From Bacillus carboniphilus (GTDB lineage Bacteria; Bacillota; Bacilli; Bacillales; JC228), in assembly GCF_039522365.1 (NCBI RefSeq), contig NZ_BAAADJ010000017.1, positions 1 to 64,000 on the forward strand: DNA of 64,000 bases, in the 5' to 3' direction. Positions 62,167-64,000 of the stretch are shown piece by piece (the stretch's first letter is position 1; every line of letters begins with the position of its first letter). A program made the translations under genes and the position numbers. Below the pieces are notes generated by a model that did no database searches, had not been told where the DNA came from, and saw only the letters and a program-made list of their open reading frames with translations.

Positions 62167-63096
62167 CTATGAAACTGAATCCATCTCAACCTCTTCTTTC
62201 ACACTGTGGCCCAAGACATCTTCAATTACTTCTAATATTCTAGTATTATCTTCATTGGCCATACCCTTACTCATTCCCATTGCATAAACCTGTTGAGTTA
62301 AGCTCGTAAATAGCATAGGGGTCCCCATCTTTTGAGCCATTTCAAGAGCAATCGAACAATCCTTGTACATTAACCCTAAAGTGAAGTTTGAATTAAAAGC
62401 TCTATTTAGAAAATATTTGGGAAACCGAACAGTAGTTATATGACTTGCTCCACTACTATTGTTTATAGCCTCGGTAAAATTCTCGGGCTTAACTCCTTCT
62501 TTGTGAGCAATAACTAATCCCTCACAAGCCGCTATTAAATTCGTGGCATTTAATAGATTATTTAAAGCCTTCATTGCATGACCTGTACCTAGCTTTCCCG
62601 TGTGAAGAATATCAGTCCCTAATTGGTCTAATATAAATCGACATGAATCTATGACTTCTACATCGCCACCAACCATTATGGAAAGTGTTCCGTTGGCAGC
62701 AGCACCTGCCCCCCTGCTAACAGGGGCATCTATCATGTATGCGCCCTTTTTTTGAAGAGCTGATCCGACTCTTTCTGTAGTAGAAGGTGTGGAACTGGAT
62801 AACTCTATTAGAATAGCTCCCTCTCGAACTCCTCCAAGGAGCCCACTTTCACCAAAAACAACATTTTCAACAATTGCGCTATTTGGAAGTGAGGTGAGAA
62901 TGATATCACATTGTTCTGCTAGTGCCTCTGGAGATACGGCCCTAATGGCACCTTTATCCACCAACCTTAACATGGCTTCTTCGGAAATATCATTAACAAA
63001 TAAATCGTTCTCTAGAAGGAGCAAGCGTTCACACATCCTTGATCCCATTACACCAAGACCTATGAAACCAATTTTCTTAAACCCTTTTTCTATCAT
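62167..63096 (-). CDS. NAD(P)-dependent beta-hydroxyacid dehydrogenase, copy 2
   Basis: The 309-aa protein has a Rossmann motif GFIGLGVMGSRM near residue 10, the substrate-binding DAPVSRGAGAAANGTLSIMVGG block and catalytic Lys in GTGHAMKALNN. It belongs to the 3-hydroxyisobutyrate / tartronate-semialdehyde reductase family. It overlaps the preceding paralogue by 20 nt, showing coupling. AAGGATGGGGGG-type leader and the start MIEKGFKKIGFIGLG decide the start. The SRG replaces the common SGG. Confidence 0.88.
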   Translation of the reverse strand: MIEKGFKKIGFIGLGVMGSRMCERLLLLENDLFVNDISEEAMLRLVDKGAIRAVSPEALAEQCDIILTSLPNSAIVENVVFGESGLLGGVREGAILIELSSSTPSTTERVGSALQKKGAYMIDAPVSRGAGAAANGTLSIMVGGDVEVIDSCRFILDQLGTDILHTGKLGTGHAMKALNNLLNATNLIAACEGLVIAHKEGVKPENFTEAINNSSGASHITTVRFPKYFLNRAFNSNFTLGLMYKDCSIALEMAQKMGTPMLFTSLTQQVYAMGMSKGMANEDNTRILEVIEDVLGHSVKEEVEMDSVS

Positions 63097-63976
63097 GGTA
63101 TCCCCCCATCCATCTTTGAATAAATTGGACAATCCTCATATTATCTTCCTGCCTCATGTTATGGCTTGCAGCCCATCTATAAATCTCTTTAGCTTTACTT
63201 GCAGCAATTGGGGCTAACCCCGATTCATATGCAATCTCCGTTCCGATTTTGATATCTTTTAACATTAGTCCAAGTGAGAATTGGGAATCAAATGTATCAG
63301 GCAATACATATTTCAGAAAATGATTGGAGGTCATATAGCTTTCCCCGCTACTAACATTGATGACCTCCAACATAGTTTCCATTTCAATCCCTGCTTTCAC
63401 ACCTAAAGTGATCACTTCCGATGCAGCAATTAAATTACATCCTAGCATCATCATGTTAATGGCTTTTACACAGTGTCCTGCTCCTAGGTCTCCTACATGT
63501 ATAATATCCGTCCCTAAGCATTCTAGGAGTGGCCTACATCTGTCTAAAACCTCTTCCTTTCCACCTACTAAAATAGAGAGGGTTCCATTTTCTGCTGCAG
63601 GCACTCCTCGGCTAACTGGGGCATCAATTATACTTCCATTTTTCCGCTCTATTTCTACTGCTATTTTCCGGGTAGTAGAGGGCTTTGAAGTTGTTGTTTC
63701 AATCACGATGCTATTGGATTGCAGTCCTTCTACTATCCCATTTTCACCTATCACACATTTTTCCACTGCATCAGGATCGGTTACACACACAATTATGAAC
63801 TCACTGCATTGGGCCACTTCAGCTGGTGATGTAGCACAGAGTGCACCGATTGCTTTTGCTCGGTTCATAGCCTGGGCATCGATATCATAAGCTGTAACAC
63901 TATATCCTCTTTGAACCAGCCTTTTTCCCATTCTTGAACCAATTTCTCCAAATCCAACAATTCCAACCTTACTCAA
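63077..63976 (-). CDS. NAD(P)-dependent beta-hydroxyacid dehydrogenase, copy 1
   Basis: The 299-aa paralogue of the downstream gene has VGFGEIGSRMGKR, DAPVSRGVPAAENGTLSILVGG and the catalytic Lys in GAGHCVKAINMMM. TTG start with AAGGAGGAG upstream. It opens the observed part of the cassette; further upstream genes lie outside the window. Two such enzymes in tandem could act on two successive acids or as a heteromer. The DAPVSRG block is shared by both. Confidence 0.88.
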   Translation of the reverse strand: MSKVGIVGFGEIGSRMGKRLVQRGYSVTAYDIDAQAMNRAKAIGALCATSPAEVAQCSEFIIVCVTDPDAVEKCVIGENGIVEGLQSNSIVIETTTSKPSTTRKIAVEIERKNGSIIDAPVSRGVPAAENGTLSILVGGKEEVLDRCRPLLECLGTDIIHVGDLGAGHCVKAINMMMLGCNLIAASEVITLGVKAGIEMETMLEVINVSSGESYMTSNHFLKYVLPDTFDSQFSLGLMLKDIKIGTEIAYESGLAPIAASKAKEIYRWAASHNMRQEDNMRIVQFIQRWMGGYHDRKRV

Positions 63977-64000
63977 ATTTATCTCCTCCTTACTGCTCTT

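Noticed and set aside
63357-63890. 177-aa plus-strand ORF
   Set aside because: Antisense shadow of the dehydrogenase gene; lacks a ribosome site.

Overview
The window is chromosomal DNA of a low-to-moderate GC Bacillaceae (Bacillus-like Firmicute). The evidence is the strong AGGAGG-type ribosome binding sites, frequent TTG/GTG starts, menaquinone biosynthesis, a 21-tRNA array in the same order I recall for the Bacillus subtilis trnB operon, and blocks matching the B. subtilis ytk/yth, men and yug regions (holin-dps-ytzI-luxS-yidD-ythAB; menFDHBE; yugO-yugN-pgi-yugJ-yuzA; yugI-yugF-yugE-patB). Most of it is core genome, interleaved with accessory transport and catabolic cassettes and several intergenic repeat families.

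Layout. 1-6 kb: the 5' end of a group IIC intron cut by the window edge, a conserved hypothetical, a holin-like protein, Dps with a SigB-type promoter, YtzI, LuxS, YidD and a cytochrome bd-type quinol oxidase. 5.7-13.2 kb: menaquinone operon menF-D-H-B-E (minus) and divergent menA (plus); menC is absent. 13.2-14.6 kb: two very small hydrophilic proteins and a DUF2935 protein. 14.9-17.3 kb: 21 tRNA genes and one 5S rRNA gene behind their own promoter, with no 16S or 23S. 17.5-21.4 kb: GNAT, DMT exporter, MgtC/SapB, LysE and a zinc-ribbon membrane protein. 21.6-30 kb: a betaine-type ABC transporter next to a class II aldolase and a D-2-hydroxyacid dehydrogenase, then an SDR, a LytTR regulator and an acetyl-CoA hydrolase/CoA-transferase. 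30.2-35.7 kb: a soluble MEDS-histidine kinase, a lone tRNA-Ala, a CD3324-type HTH protein, a 12-copy inverted repeat array, a nuclease-like/winged-helix protein and a coiled-coil protein. 35.8-41.3 kb: formate dehydrogenase module. 41.4-50.7 kb: racemase, glycosyltransferase with a degenerate PlsC-like acyltransferase, NEW3-ABC exporter operon divergent from an ECF sigma/anti-sigma pair, MBL hydrolase, potassium channel. 50.3-58.9 kb: yug-region core genes. 59-64 kb: TAXI-type TRAP transporter with two tandem beta-hydroxyacid dehydrogenases.

Working together: menFDHBE and menA make menaquinone, the likely electron carrier for the YthAB oxidase and possibly for formate oxidation; FdhD matures the formate dehydrogenase and the FNT channel moves formate; the ABC and TRAP cassettes each pair an importer with plausible catabolic enzymes. 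The items that best merit a second look are the FFRR repeat array beside the nuclease-like gene, the 5S-tRNA operon lacking large rRNAs, and the group IIC intron sitting just behind a terminator hairpin. No single clearly new defence or biosynthetic system is obvious.
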